Source: Streptomyces aureus
GTDB taxonomy: Bacteria > Actinomycetota > Actinomycetes > Streptomycetales > Streptomycetaceae
Direction of reading: 5' to 3'
DNA: 49,801 nucleotides
NCBI RefSeq assembly: GCF_001418135.1
Contig: NZ_LIPQ01000112.1
Location: 1-49,801 of the forward strand
Shown here: in pieces, positions 24,849 through 33,034 of the stretch
How the letters are laid out: each line of letters starts with the position of its first letter
Numbering within the stretch: position 1 is the stretch's first letter
The notes under the pieces: generated by a model
Databases searched by the model: none
Told to the model about the DNA's origin: nothing
The model's input: only the letters and a program-made list of their open reading frames with translations
Made by a program: the position numbers and the translations under genes

Positions 24849-26390
24849 TCAGCCGGCCATCGCCGCGCTGCCTCCACGGCTCGCATCTCCATCGGAGACG
24901 TATGCGGTCCGTGCCGAGGCGAGTTCACGCACGGTGGCCATGTCGCTGAAGGGCAGCAGTTCCTCGCCGACGATCTGGTAAGGCTCGCTGCCCTTGCCGG
25001 CGATCAGGACGGTGTCCTCGGGACTCGCCGCGGACAGGGCGAACGAGATGGCCTCGCGGCGGTCGGCGATCCGCTCGAACAGGGTGCCGGTCGCGGCGAG
25101 GCCGGGGGCGATCTGGTCCAGGATGGCCTGCGGGTCCTCGTTGCGCGGGTTGTCCGAGGTGAGGACGCACAGGTCGGAATGGGCCCCGGCGATCCGTCCC
25201 ATGTCGGAACGCTTCGTGTCGTCCCGGTCGCCGCCGCAGCCGAAGACGGTGATGATCCGGCCCCGGGCATAGCCGCGGATGGTGGTCAGTACCTTGTCCA
25301 GGGAGTCCGGGGAATGGGCGTAGTCCACGATCACGGACGTACCCTCGGGGGTCTCGAAGCGTTCGAACCGGCCGGGGACGGGCGGCATCCGGTCGAGTGC
25401 CGTCACCAGGTCGCCCAGCTCGTGCCCGAGGACGTGGCAGGCGGCCAGGGTGGCGAGGGCGTTGGCCACGGAGAACCGGCCCGGGACGGGGATCGCCGCC
25501 GGATACGCACGCCCGCCGTGGTGGAGGGTGAACCTCGTGCCGGACGCGCTGACGGCGAGATCGGTCGCCCGGTAGTCCGCCGGCCCGTCGAGGGAGTACG
25601 TGGTCACCGCACCCGGCATCATCGCCACGATCCCGGCGCCCACCGGATCGTCGGCGTTGACCACCGCCTGCCGGCACAGCCCCTGGAAGAGACGGAGCTT
25701 GGCGTCCCGGTAGTTCGCCATCGTCCCGTGGTCGTCGAGGTGGTCCTGGGTCAGGTTGGTGAACACCCCGACGTCGATGAACGTACGGTCCACCCGGTGC
25801 GTCAGCAGACCCATCGACGTGGCCTCGAGCACCACGCTGCCGACCCCGCGGTCACGCATGCACCCCAGGAGATACTGCAGGTCCGGCGACTCCGGCGTGG
25901 TCAGCACCGATCGTGGCATCGGGATCAGCTCGTCGCCGATCCGGCTGCCGGCCGTCCCGATCACTCCCACCTTCGCGCCCTCGGAGATCCGCAGGGCGGA
26001 CTCGACCATGTACGAGACCGAGGTCTTGCCGTTGGTGCCGGTGACCGCCACCACGTCCATCTGCCGCCCGGGTTCGCCGAAGTAGCGGGACGTGACGATC
26101 GCGGCCGCCCTCCGGATGTCCGGCACCCGCACGGCACACGAGCCCGGCGGCCACACCGACGCCGGGAGCGCCGGTTCCGCGCCGTCGACGACCACGGCGG
26201 CCGCTCCGCGGGCGAGCGCGGGCGCCACGGAGCCGGGCCCGCCCTCCCGGTGTCCGGGCACGGCGATGAACAGACAACCCGGCGTCACCCGATCCACGTC
26301 GAAGGTCGTCCCCGCGGTGATCAGCGCGCCGCGCGGGTCTCCCTGGAGTACGTGATGCTCCTGCCCGGCCAGCAATTCGCTCAGCTTCAC
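24849..26390 (-). CDS. murE: Stand-alone UDP-N-acetylmuramoyl-tripeptide synthetase (MurE-type Mur ligase)
   Basis: This 513-residue protein is a full Mur ligase that adds the third stem-peptide residue, normally diaminopimelate, to UDP-MurNAc-L-Ala-D-Glu in the cytosol. TGTNGKTS (117-124) is the ATP loop, Lys231 in YRDAKLRLF is the carbamylated lysine, and DNPR (413-416) in TSDNPRNEDP is the diaminopimelate-specific motif. It starts at GTG 26390 behind GAAGGG. It is not within a cell-division/wall gene cluster here, so it may be a paralogue of the main murE, perhaps tied to antibiotic tolerance or a special wall modification; that is inference. Confidence 0.88.
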   Translation of the reverse strand: MKLSELLAGQEHHVLQGDPRGALITAGTTFDVDRVTPGCLFIAVPGHREGGPGSVAPALARGAAAVVVDGAEPALPASVWPPGSCAVRVPDIRRAAAIVTSRYFGEPGRQMDVVAVTGTNGKTSVSYMVESALRISEGAKVGVIGTAGSRIGDELIPMPRSVLTTPESPDLQYLLGCMRDRGVGSVVLEATSMGLLTHRVDRTFIDVGVFTNLTQDHLDDHGTMANYRDAKLRLFQGLCRQAVVNADDPVGAGIVAMMPGAVTTYSLDGPADYRATDLAVSASGTRFTLHHGGRAYPAAIPVPGRFSVANALATLAACHVLGHELGDLVTALDRMPPVPGRFERFETPEGTSVIVDYAHSPDSLDKVLTTIRGYARGRIITVFGCGGDRDDTKRSDMGRIAGAHSDLCVLTSDNPRNEDPQAILDQIAPGLAATGTLFERIADRREAISFALSAASPEDTVLIAGKGSEPYQIVGEELLPFSDMATVRELASARTAYVSDGDASRGGSAAMAG

Positions 26391-26837
26391 AATGATCCCT
26401 TCGAGGTGGCCGGGCCCGGTCGTGCGGCCGTAGCCGGGCGGCAGCGCCGGGCGAGTGCCGGAACGCTGCTGTGGTGACGTGGAGCGGGGCGGAGACCGCC
26501 CGGCGTCGGCAGGGCGGGGCGGGTTCGGCCCGGGAGAGGTCCGGCGTACGGCGTGGAGAGCGGCGCGCCGGGGGAGATGGGAGGGCTAGCCGTGGCCGTG
26601 GAGCGCGATACGGCGAGTCGGGGGCGCGTCCACGTCGGCGGCGGTGGCCGGGTCGACAACGGCCGGACGCACTCCGGAGGCGGCCTGCAACAGGCACTGC
26701 CTCGTCGAACTCGTGCGACCCATGGGGCGAGTGTACGGCCGTTCCGCCGGCCTGCCGCCCACATGGCCGGCCGCGACGGTACAGGGAGCGGCCGTGGGGG
26801 CCCGCAGTTCGGTGCGGGCCCCGACGACCTTTCCCGT
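26391..26837. other. Gene-poor spacer upstream of murE
   Basis: I see no supported gene in this 447-base stretch. A 45-codon minus-strand frame starting MGRTSSTRQCLL near 26722 exists but lacks a ribosome site. The promoter of the murE-type gene must lie here; no consensus -35/-10 pair is clear enough to report. Confidence 0.35.
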
Positions 26838-27008
26838 CTACGGAGTGGAGCAGGTGATCAAGAGCGCGCCGCGGCAGTACAGCAGGGTTCTGCGGGGCGT
26901 GACCTGGGCGGATCGGGCACGACGGCCGTGGCGGGAGGCGCGGGGTTCCCAGTGGACCATGAGGACCGCTGCCAGCATCGGGCCGCACGTCATGAGTATG
27001 AAGGTCAT
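26838..27008 (-). CDS. Possible small membrane peptide coupled to the STAS gene
   Basis: This 56-residue frame starts at an ATG that overlaps the STAS stop codon (ATGA), the usual sign of translational coupling. It begins MTFILMTCGPMLAAVLMVHW, a short hydrophobic helix, followed by a basic segment and LLYCRGALLITCSTP, a possible second helix. No homologous family is recognised. The coupling and membrane character support a gene; the short length and absence of a recognised relative argue for caution. Confidence 0.35.
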   Translation of the reverse strand: MTFILMTCGPMLAAVLMVHWEPRASRHGRRARSAQVTPRRTLLYCRGALLITCSTP

Positions 27009-27427
27009 GACGTGGCCGCCGCCATCAGTGGGTCGGCCTGGGCCGCCGACTGTCCTGAGACGTCGGCCGCGGTCAGGAGGCGTCGGACGGCCCGGGAGCG
27101 GTTCGCGACGGTGAGGCGCCGTCCTCGCCGGGGCCACCAGTCGAGGACGGCGAGGAAGCTGGAGTCGCAGAAGGCGACCCGTGCGGTGTCCAGTACGAGT
27201 CCGGTGTAGCCGTCGGCCGCTGCCGAGGCCAGCAACGCACGCAACGGAGCGACGCTGTAGCAGTCGATCTCCCCGACGAGGCGGACGACCAGGGTGGAGC
27301 CGAGCGTGGTGCAGGAGTCGACGACTATGACGCCGGGCGCGTTGTCCGCGCCCGAGTCGTGCACGACGGGAACGGCGGGGGCAGCGAGCGAGGCGGGCAG
27401 TATCGGGGCTGTGCTTGAGGTACTCAC
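27005..27427 (-). CDS. STAS-domain anti-sigma factor antagonist
   Basis: This 140-residue protein has a 40-residue Ala/Pro-rich N-terminus and then a STAS domain: LVVRLVGEIDCYSVAPLRAL and VLDTARVAFCDSSFLAVLD, where the serine of the DSS motif is the usual phosphorylation site. Such proteins bind anti-sigma kinases when unphosphorylated. The SpoIIE phosphatases in the window could act on it, though none is adjacent. GTG at 27427 is preferred, with GATGGG upstream. The closing DNA-binding-like WWPRRGRRLTVANRSRAV is typical of Streptomyces STAS proteins. Confidence 0.82.
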   Translation of the reverse strand: MSTSSTAPILPASLAAPAVPVVHDSGADNAPGVIVVDSCTTLGSTLVVRLVGEIDCYSVAPLRALLASAAADGYTGLVLDTARVAFCDSSFLAVLDWWPRRGRRLTVANRSRAVRRLLTAADVSGQSAAQADPLMAAATS

Positions 27428-27641
27428 GGACCCATCAACGCCTCGCGTACGGTGCTGGGATTCGAGGCACGCGGCTCTTTCACCCCATCTGAGCAGCATC
27501 GATCCCCAGCACGAGCGAAAGATGCCACCCGTACGGGTCAGCGGGGGGGCCTGTTCTCCCGCCCCCACGGCTGCGACGGCGGAGCCGGCAGAGGAGGCCC
27601 CCGACCCGGCCGAACCCCGCGCCGAGTCCGGTGCCTCCTTC

Positions 27642-28082
27642 TCAGCGCAGCTCTTCGGCCAGTCCGACGATGATGCCCTCCGGGCCGCGGACGTAGCAGA
27701 GCAGATGGCTGTCCTCGAACCGCGCGATCTCGCCGACGAGTGTGGCGCCGTGAGGGCGCAGGCGGGCAACGGTGTCCTCGATGTCGTCGACGGCGAACAT
27801 GACACGGTGTGTGCCCAGCACGTTGTGCGGCCGGTTCCGGGGCCCGCCGCTGATCACCGCGGGGCTGCGGTACTTCGCCAGCTCCAGCCGGCTGTGGCCG
27901 TCGGGGGTCCGGACCATCGCGATGTCGCAGTGGACGCCTTCGAGTCCGGTGCACCGGTCGGCGAACAGCCCCTCGACCTCGCCCCTGCCTTCCACCTCCA
28001 TACCGAGTTCCACGAAGAACGCGATGGCGGCATCCATGTCGTCGACGACGATGCCGACGTTGTCCATCCGCTGAATCGCCAT
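27642..28082 (-). CDS. VOC-family protein
   Basis: This 146-residue protein has the paired vicinal-oxygen-chelate modules MDNVGIVVDDMDAAIAFFVE and HRVMFAVDDIEDTVARLRPHG, ending in a VRGPEGIIVGLAEEL segment. The central SRLELAKYRSP carries a likely metal-binding Glu. GAAGGAG precedes the ATG at 28082. It is a stand-alone gene; family members include lyases, dioxygenases and resistance proteins, so the reaction cannot be named. Confidence 0.82.
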   Translation of the reverse strand: MAIQRMDNVGIVVDDMDAAIAFFVELGMEVEGRGEVEGLFADRCTGLEGVHCDIAMVRTPDGHSRLELAKYRSPAVISGGPRNRPHNVLGTHRVMFAVDDIEDTVARLRPHGATLVGEIARFEDSHLLCYVRGPEGIIVGLAEELR

Positions 28083-28287
28083 GCCGGTTGCTCCTTCTTC
28101 CACGTGCGGCCGGGGGCCGCTGTTGTCCCGGGGACGGAGCCGATGGCACGTTCTCGACATCCGCGGACCGCCGAACTCCGAAAGGTCCGGATCACGCCTG
28201 GAGCTCGTCCGACCCGCGGCGGCGTCGATGCGCGCGCGTGACCCTCTCCGCCCGAGCGACGCCCCGCCCGCAGGCTCCGGCCAGTGC

Positions 28288-28980
28288 TCATTTGTCGCAG
28301 TGCTCGGCGGGCTCCTGACGAGCAGGCACATCATCGCCGACGTCCTGGCCGTCGACCCGTTCCATCTCCGCCGCACGGAGCCCTGTCGGGTCGCGCAACC
28401 ACTGCCGCCCGTCGCTGTCGATGAACTGGATCGCCCGGAGCGGGGCCACGCCCTGTTCGATTCCGAAACTGTTCAGCAGGAAGGCGTCGACGGCGCGGTG
28501 ATCGAAGACCATGCGGGTGCAGGGCGGGACGGTCGAGAAGGCCATGAAGACGTCCTCGTGCTCGGCCGGGTCGATGTCCGCGTCCGGCGCGTACCACCAG
28601 AGCTCGACGTTGGTCACCGGATCCAGTGAGCGGTTCACCAGAACGATCGTCTCGGAGAGTTCGCCGGCCGGCTCGGCCCAGAAGCCGACCCGTCCGGCCT
28701 GCTGCCGCTCGTCCTGGTCCAACTGCCTGCGCGTGGCGTCCACGCTCGACGAGGCCACCGTGGCGCTGAAGAAGAGACCGATCGCGGCCGCGAGGGCGGA
28801 CAGGGCGGTCGCCCAGGGCGCCAACGCGTTGCCGAGACCGAGGGGTCGGCGTGCCCCTCGCGGCGATCCGCCGGCCGCCGGACGTCGCCGACGGGCGTTC
28901 AGCCGACGGGCCCTGACAGTGGGGGAGGTAGGTCGATGCGCCACACCCTCACCATCGGCCAAAGAGCGCGGCCCGGCCAC
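28288..28980 (-). CDS. Hypothetical single-pass or double-pass membrane protein
   Basis: This 230-residue protein has a basic, disordered N-terminus (residues 1-45), a hydrophobic helix at about 50-75 (ALAPWATALSALAAAIGLFF), a coiled segment SSVDATRRQLDQDERQ, and a beta-rich C-terminal domain beginning GRVGFWAEPAGELSETIVLV and containing VELWWYAPD and FIDSDGRQWLRDP. The same arrangement is common in Streptomyces proteins of unknown function. I moved the start from a TTG to the GTG at 28980 because GGAGG lies 7 bases before it. Confidence 0.65.
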   Translation of the reverse strand: MAGPRSLADGEGVAHRPTSPTVRARRLNARRRRPAAGGSPRGARRPLGLGNALAPWATALSALAAAIGLFFSATVASSSVDATRRQLDQDERQQAGRVGFWAEPAGELSETIVLVNRSLDPVTNVELWWYAPDADIDPAEHEDVFMAFSTVPPCTRMVFDHRAVDAFLLNSFGIEQGVAPLRAIQFIDSDGRQWLRDPTGLRAAEMERVDGQDVGDDVPARQEPAEHCDK

Positions 28981-29211
28981 CGGGTGTCCTCCACCCGGCA
29001 AGGCGGTGGAGAAGCAGCCGCCGCACAGCGGGCACCCGCGGTCGATCGCGTCGTCCGTTCGAGCGACTCCGCACCGGGCCGGCGGCGTCGCGCCCTGCCA
29101 CCAGCCGGAGCGATGCGCACCGGAGGCAGTCCGGCTCGGGCGGCTCGTGACGTCGTCAGGGGATCCCCGCGGTGCGCACCCGGGCCGCCGCCCGCCCCGA
29201 GGGCTGGTTCC

Positions 29212-29469
29212 TCATCGAGCCTTCACCGTACGGTTGCGCAACCGCCGCCTCAGGCAACGGCGTTCGTCGTCGTCGAGACCGCCCCACACGCCCGTCACCT
29301 GACGGGAGTCGTCCATGGCCCAGCGAAGACAGGCCTCCCGAACGGGGCAGCCTCGGCAGATCTCCTTGGCCTCCTCGGCCTGGACCAGGGCGGGGGCGCC
29401 GGTCCCCACCGGGAAGAAGAGGTCGGGGTCGACGTTCTGGCAGGCAGCGGATGCGCGCCAGCTGTCCAT
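29212..29469 (-). CDS. WhiB-family iron-sulfur protein, WblE-like
   Basis: This 85-residue protein has the four cysteines that hold a 4Fe-4S cluster: Cys10, then Cys38-x2-Cys41-x5-Cys47. It also has the GVWGG turn at 60-64 and a basic C-terminal tail (RRCLRRRLRNRTVKAR) that contacts DNA. The length and the FFPVGTGAPAL segment resemble WblE-type members, which partner with the principal sigma factor and respond to redox state. AGGAGG lies 7 bases before the ATG at 29469. It is divergent from a DUF1206 membrane gene. Confidence 0.9.
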   Translation of the reverse strand: MDSWRASAACQNVDPDLFFPVGTGAPALVQAEEAKEICRGCPVREACLRWAMDDSRQVTGVWGGLDDDERRCLRRRLRNRTVKAR

Positions 29470-29676
29470 GTCATTCCTCCTGCCTAAGGGTGCGGGTGTC
29501 ATTCCATTCGGCTGACCGGTCGGCGGCACTTGAAACACCGCCGGCCCCGCGAGTGCGCCCCTGCTACGGGCGCGACGCTGTGCGGAGGGCCGGGCGGTCG
29601 GCTCGCCGGCCGCCCGATGGTTCGGCCGGCGGAGACGGGGCAGCCGAAGGTTCCGAGCCGAGGGGAGTGACCGGTC

Positions 29677-30507
29677 ATGACCACAGGAGAGTCGCCCACG
29701 ATCGTGGCGAGCAGGGTGGACCGCGCGAAGGTCGTACGGGCAGCTGCCCGGGCGGGGTTCGTGGCGCGCGGGGTGCTGTACCTTCTCGTCGGAGCCCTGG
29801 CCGTACGTATCGGCCTGACGGGCACGGGCGAGCAGGCCGACCGGGGCGGGGCCCTCGCGGAGGTCGTCTCGACACCGTTCGGGTTCGTCCTGCTCTGGGC
29901 CCTGGGCGTCGGCCTCGCCTGCATGGCGTTGTGGCGGCTTTCTGAGGCGCTCTTCGGGGCCGCCGGGCCCAAGGGCGACCGCTCGGGCACACGCGCTCTG
30001 TCCGGCGCCCGGTTCGTGTTCTACGCGGTCTCCTCCTTCCTCGTCCTGTCCTTCGCGGCGGGGGACCGGGGCAGTGGCGCGGGCTCGACCGACAGACAGA
30101 GCCAGGACCTCACGAGCCGTCTGCTGTCACTGCCCGGCGGTCCGTGGTGGGTGGGGGCGGTGGCCGTCGGCTTCCTGGGCGCGGGGCTGTGGATCGCGGG
30201 CCGGGCGGTACTGCGGAAGTACCGCGAGCATCTGCAGTGGCGACGGATGTCCACGCTGCAGCGCCGCTTCGTGGACGTGACGGGCACAGCGGGCGGTGTC
30301 GCGCGCGGGCTCGTGTTCGCCGCCGTCGGCTTCTTCGGCCTGAAGGCATCGATCGAATCCGATCCGGGCGAGGCCAAGGGCGTGGACGACGCGATCCGCT
30401 CGTTCGCGCAGGCCCCGGCGGGCCCCTGGCTTCTGGTCGCCGTGGCCGTCGGTCTCGTGCTCTTCGGGGTCTTCTCCTTCGGCCAGTCCAAGTGGCGTGA
30501 GGTCTGA
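29677..30507 (+). CDS. DUF1206-family membrane protein
   Basis: This 276-residue protein has six predicted helices in three pairs, matching the three-repeat DUF1206 layout. Each pair opens with an ARAGFVARGVLYLLVGALA-like segment or GLVFAAVGFFGLKA, and GGPWWVGAVAVGFLGAGLW and PAGPWLLVAVAVGLVLFG are the paired second helices. Family function is unknown; members are often stress-induced. GGGGAG precedes the ATG. Confidence 0.85.
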   Translation: MTTGESPTIVASRVDRAKVVRAAARAGFVARGVLYLLVGALAVRIGLTGTGEQADRGGALAEVVSTPFGFVLLWALGVGLACMALWRLSEALFGAAGPKGDRSGTRALSGARFVFYAVSSFLVLSFAAGDRGSGAGSTDRQSQDLTSRLLSLPGGPWWVGAVAVGFLGAGLWIAGRAVLRKYREHLQWRRMSTLQRRFVDVTGTAGGVARGLVFAAVGFFGLKASIESDPGEAKGVDDAIRSFAQAPAGPWLLVAVAVGLVLFGVFSFGQSKWREV

Positions 30508-30608
30508 TCCACGGGGTCGCTCTCCGACGGTGGGAGGGGGAGCGCATGGGACGGCCGGCACCGGGCAGCCGCTGAGTGTCGAGCGCGGCCGAGAGCGAGG
30601 AGAGGACC

Positions 30609-31799
30609 ATGAGGGCATTGACCTGGCACGGACAACGCGACGTGCGGGTGGACACCGTGCCCGATCCGGTGGTCGTCGATCCTACGGATGTGATCGTCCG
30701 CGTCACCTCGACCGGCATCTGCGGCTCCGACCTGCATCTGTACGAGCTGTTCGGCCCCTTCCTGGACGCCGGTGACATCCTCGGGCACGAGGCCATGGGG
30801 ATCGTGGAGGAGATCGGTCCCGGCGTGCGCACCCTCGTGCCGGGAGACCGGGTCGTGGTGCCGTTCAACATCTCCTGCGGCACATGCTGGATGTGCGGCC
30901 AGGGATTGCAGTCGCAGTGCGAGACCACCCAGGTCACGGAGTACGGCATGGGCGCGTCGCTGTTCGGCTACACCAAGCTCTATGGCCAGGTTCCGGGCGG
31001 CCAGGCCGAGTTCCTGCGGGTTCCCTTCGGCGACACCCTGCCGGTCAAGGTACCCGACGACGCTCCCGACCAGCGGTACCTCTACCTCTCCGACGTCCTG
31101 CCGACCGCCTGGCAGGCCGTGGACTACGCAGGGATCCCACCCGGGGGGAGCGTGACGGTGCTGGGGCTCGGACCCATCGGCGACATGGCCGCTCGCGTGG
31201 CCCTTCACAGAGGCGCGGCTGAGGTCCTCGGCGTGGACCTCGTCCCCGAACGGCTCTCCCGCGCTCGGGAGCGCGGTGTGCGCACCCTCGACCTCGCCGA
31301 GCTCGGCGACGGGCTCGGCGACCGGGTACGGGACCTCACGGACGGCCGTGGCACGGATGCCGTCATCGACGCCGTCGGCATGGAGGCGCACGGCGCCCCC
31401 CTCACCAAAGCCGCCCAGCGAGTCACCGGACTGCTGCCCGACGCCCTCGGCAAGAGGCTCATGACCAGGGCGGGTGTGGACAGCATGGCCGCGTTCGACG
31501 CGGCGGTGGACGCGGTGCGTCGCGGCGGCACCATCAGTCTGGTCGGCGTCTACGGCGGCGCCGTGGACCCCGTGCCCATGCGCAGCCTCTTCGACAAGCA
31601 GATCCAGCTCCGGATGGGCCAGGCCAACGTCCGGCACTGGGTGGACGACATCCTCCCGTTGCTCGACGACAGCGATCCGTTGGGCGTCGACCAGTTCGCC
31701 ACCCATGTTCTGCCGCTCGAGGAGGCGCCCCAGGCCTACGAGACGTTCCAGGCGAAGCGGGACGGCATGGTCAAGGTGGTGCTGACCCCCGGCCGATGA
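30609..31799 (+). CDS. Zinc-dependent medium-chain alcohol/formaldehyde dehydrogenase
   Basis: This 396-residue enzyme belongs to the class III/FdhA-like zinc alcohol dehydrogenases. Catalytic zinc ligands Cys38 (GICGSDLH) and His60-Glu61 are visible, and a structural zinc site is formed by Cys90, Cys93, Cys96 and Cys104. The NAD site is VLGLGPIGDMAAR at about residue 188. It would oxidise formaldehyde-thiol adducts or sugar alcohols; the extended loop between the domains fits the FdhA-like branch. The ATG at 30609 is chosen with GAGGAGAGG just upstream. Mycothione reductase lies nearby, but a mycothiol-specific role is only an inference. Confidence 0.87.
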   Translation: MRALTWHGQRDVRVDTVPDPVVVDPTDVIVRVTSTGICGSDLHLYELFGPFLDAGDILGHEAMGIVEEIGPGVRTLVPGDRVVVPFNISCGTCWMCGQGLQSQCETTQVTEYGMGASLFGYTKLYGQVPGGQAEFLRVPFGDTLPVKVPDDAPDQRYLYLSDVLPTAWQAVDYAGIPPGGSVTVLGLGPIGDMAARVALHRGAAEVLGVDLVPERLSRARERGVRTLDLAELGDGLGDRVRDLTDGRGTDAVIDAVGMEAHGAPLTKAAQRVTGLLPDALGKRLMTRAGVDSMAAFDAAVDAVRRGGTISLVGVYGGAVDPVPMRSLFDKQIQLRMGQANVRHWVDDILPLLDDSDPLGVDQFATHVLPLEEAPQAYETFQAKRDGMVKVVLTPGR

Positions 31800-31955
31800 C
31801 CCTTCCGCCGCAGGTCGGCTCCCGCGTGTCGGCGGGCTCCCCGGTCGGGGCCGCCTGCCACGCGAGCGGCAGGGCTCCGGCGGCGCCGACCGGCGTCACT
31901 CCTCGTGGCCGTCGGCTCTCTTCGGGTCGACAGATCCCCGCATCGCGGATGAGCC

Positions 31956-31969
31956 GCCCCGTACGGGGC
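31956..31969. promoter_or_regulatory. 14-bp palindrome upstream of the methyltransferase-CDGSH-oxygenase cassette
   Basis: GCCCCGTACGGGGC is a perfect 14-bp palindrome about 70 bases upstream of the GTG at 32038. It could be an operator for the cassette or, less likely with no loop, the terminator of the dehydrogenase gene. Confidence 0.4.
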
Positions 31970-32037
31970 AGTCGCAGGGAGCAGCCGGTCGGCGCCGTCG
32001 CGCCCACGATCGGTCCCGTCGATCATGGAGGTATCCC

Positions 32038-32718
32038 GTGTCCGGTACGGCTCTGACCCTGGCCACACTGCCAGGCGGGTTGATCGCGCTGCCCGGCGTC
32101 TACCGGCCGCAGGCGGACACACGGCTGCTCGCCCGGGCCCTCGCCCAGGAGGACGTCGGGCCCGGTACGGAGGTGCTGGAGATCGGCACGGGCACCGGCG
32201 CACTCGCCCTCGACGCGGCCCGGCGACGGGCGCGGGTGACGGCGGTCGACGTCTCATGGCCCGCGGTCGTCACCGCCCGCCTGAACGCCCTGCGCCAGAG
32301 ACTGCCCGTGCGCGTCGTCCACGGCGACTTCGCGGCGCGCAGCGCGGGCCGCCGCTTCGACCTCGTCGTCTCGAATCCGCCCTATGTGCCGGCACCGGAC
32401 GTCCAGCTGCCCTCGCGGGGGCCGGAACGGGCCTGGGACGCCGGACCGGACGGGCGGGGCGTCATCGACCGCATCTGCGAGAGCGCTCCGGCGCTGCTGC
32501 GGCCCGGCGGGGTCCTGCTCCTGGTGCACTCCCAGATGTGCGGGGTCCAGGAGACCGTCGACCGACTGACCGGGGCGGGGATGGCCGCGGACGTCACGGC
32601 CAGGGCCTCGGTCCCCTGGGGGCCCGTCCTGCGTTCGCGCCGGTCCTGGCTGGCACGGGTGGGCCTGGCGGCCGAGGCCGAGGAACGGGAAGAGCTGGTG
32701 GTCATCCGTGCACGCTGA
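32038..32718 (+). CDS. HemK2/PrmC-type class I methyltransferase
   Basis: This 226-residue methyltransferase has SAM motif I VLEIGTGTGALALDAARR at about residue 45 and the NPPYVP motif (about 114-119) typical of glutamine/adenine N-methyltransferases such as HemK, PrmC and Mtq2. The N-terminal LPGGLIALPGVYRPQADTRL matches the HemK2 type that acts without the large N-terminal domain. Methylation of a protein amide or a small molecule is possible. GGAGG lies 6 bases before the GTG. It overlaps the next gene by 11 bases and heads a coupled three-gene cassette. Confidence 0.85.
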   Translation: MSGTALTLATLPGGLIALPGVYRPQADTRLLARALAQEDVGPGTEVLEIGTGTGALALDAARRRARVTAVDVSWPAVVTARLNALRQRLPVRVVHGDFAARSAGRRFDLVVSNPPYVPAPDVQLPSRGPERAWDAGPDGRGVIDRICESAPALLRPGGVLLLVHSQMCGVQETVDRLTGAGMAADVTARASVPWGPVLRSRRSWLARVGLAAEAEEREELVVIRAR

Positions 32719-33034
32719 CTCCCGGAACACCCCCGGTGACTCCCGGAACACGCCCCGCGACTCCCGGAACACCCCCGGCGACTCCCGGAGGAACACCCCC
32801 GGCCCGGCCCGCCCGGAGGCGCCGGTCAACCGGGCGGCCAAGGAACCGAAGGGCCCTGAGCTGGTCGAGGGGCCGGTCGAGATCGTCCTCGACGACGGAA
32901 CGGTCGCCCGCTCCGAGCGCTTCATGGTCGCCCTCTGCACCTGCCGCCGCAGCCGCATCTACCCGTGGTGCGACACCAGCCACCGCCCCCGCGAGCGCGC
33001 CGTCCCGACCCCGGAGGACAGGAATCCCTCATGA
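32708..33034 (+). CDS. CDGSH-type iron-sulfur protein with repeated N-terminus
   Basis: This 108-residue protein ends in a CDGSH iron-sulfur motif, CTCRRSRIYPWCDTSH, with ligands Cys77, Cys79, Cys88 and His92. Such 2Fe-2S proteins carry electrons or iron-sulfur clusters. The first 33 residues are four copies of DSRNTPG, encoded by a 21-bp DNA repeat and probably disordered. GTG at 32708 overlaps the methyltransferase stop, and the stop overlaps the oxygenase start (ATGA), so all three are translated together. The CDGSH protein may be the electron donor for the oxygenase. If the repeat lies outside the true gene, a later start is possible. Confidence 0.82.
   Translation: MHADSRNTPGDSRNTPRDSRNTPGDSRRNTPGPARPEAPVNRAAKEPKGPELVEGPVEIVLDDGTVARSERFMVALCTCRRSRIYPWCDTSHRPRERAVPTPEDRNPS
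32717..32803 (+). repeat. 21-bp in-frame tandem repeat, four copies
   Basis: GACTCCCGGAACACCCCCGG begins at 32717, 32738 and 32759, each unit 21 bp. A fourth copy at 32780-32803 has an extra AGG codon. It encodes DSRNTPG-type heptapeptides at the N-terminus of the CDGSH protein. Units differ at one or two bases, so expansion looks recent. Confidence 0.9.

Noticed and set aside
26553..27209. Plus-strand 218-codon frame opposite the STAS gene
   Set aside because: It is antisense to the STAS gene, with biased shadow composition and no motifs.
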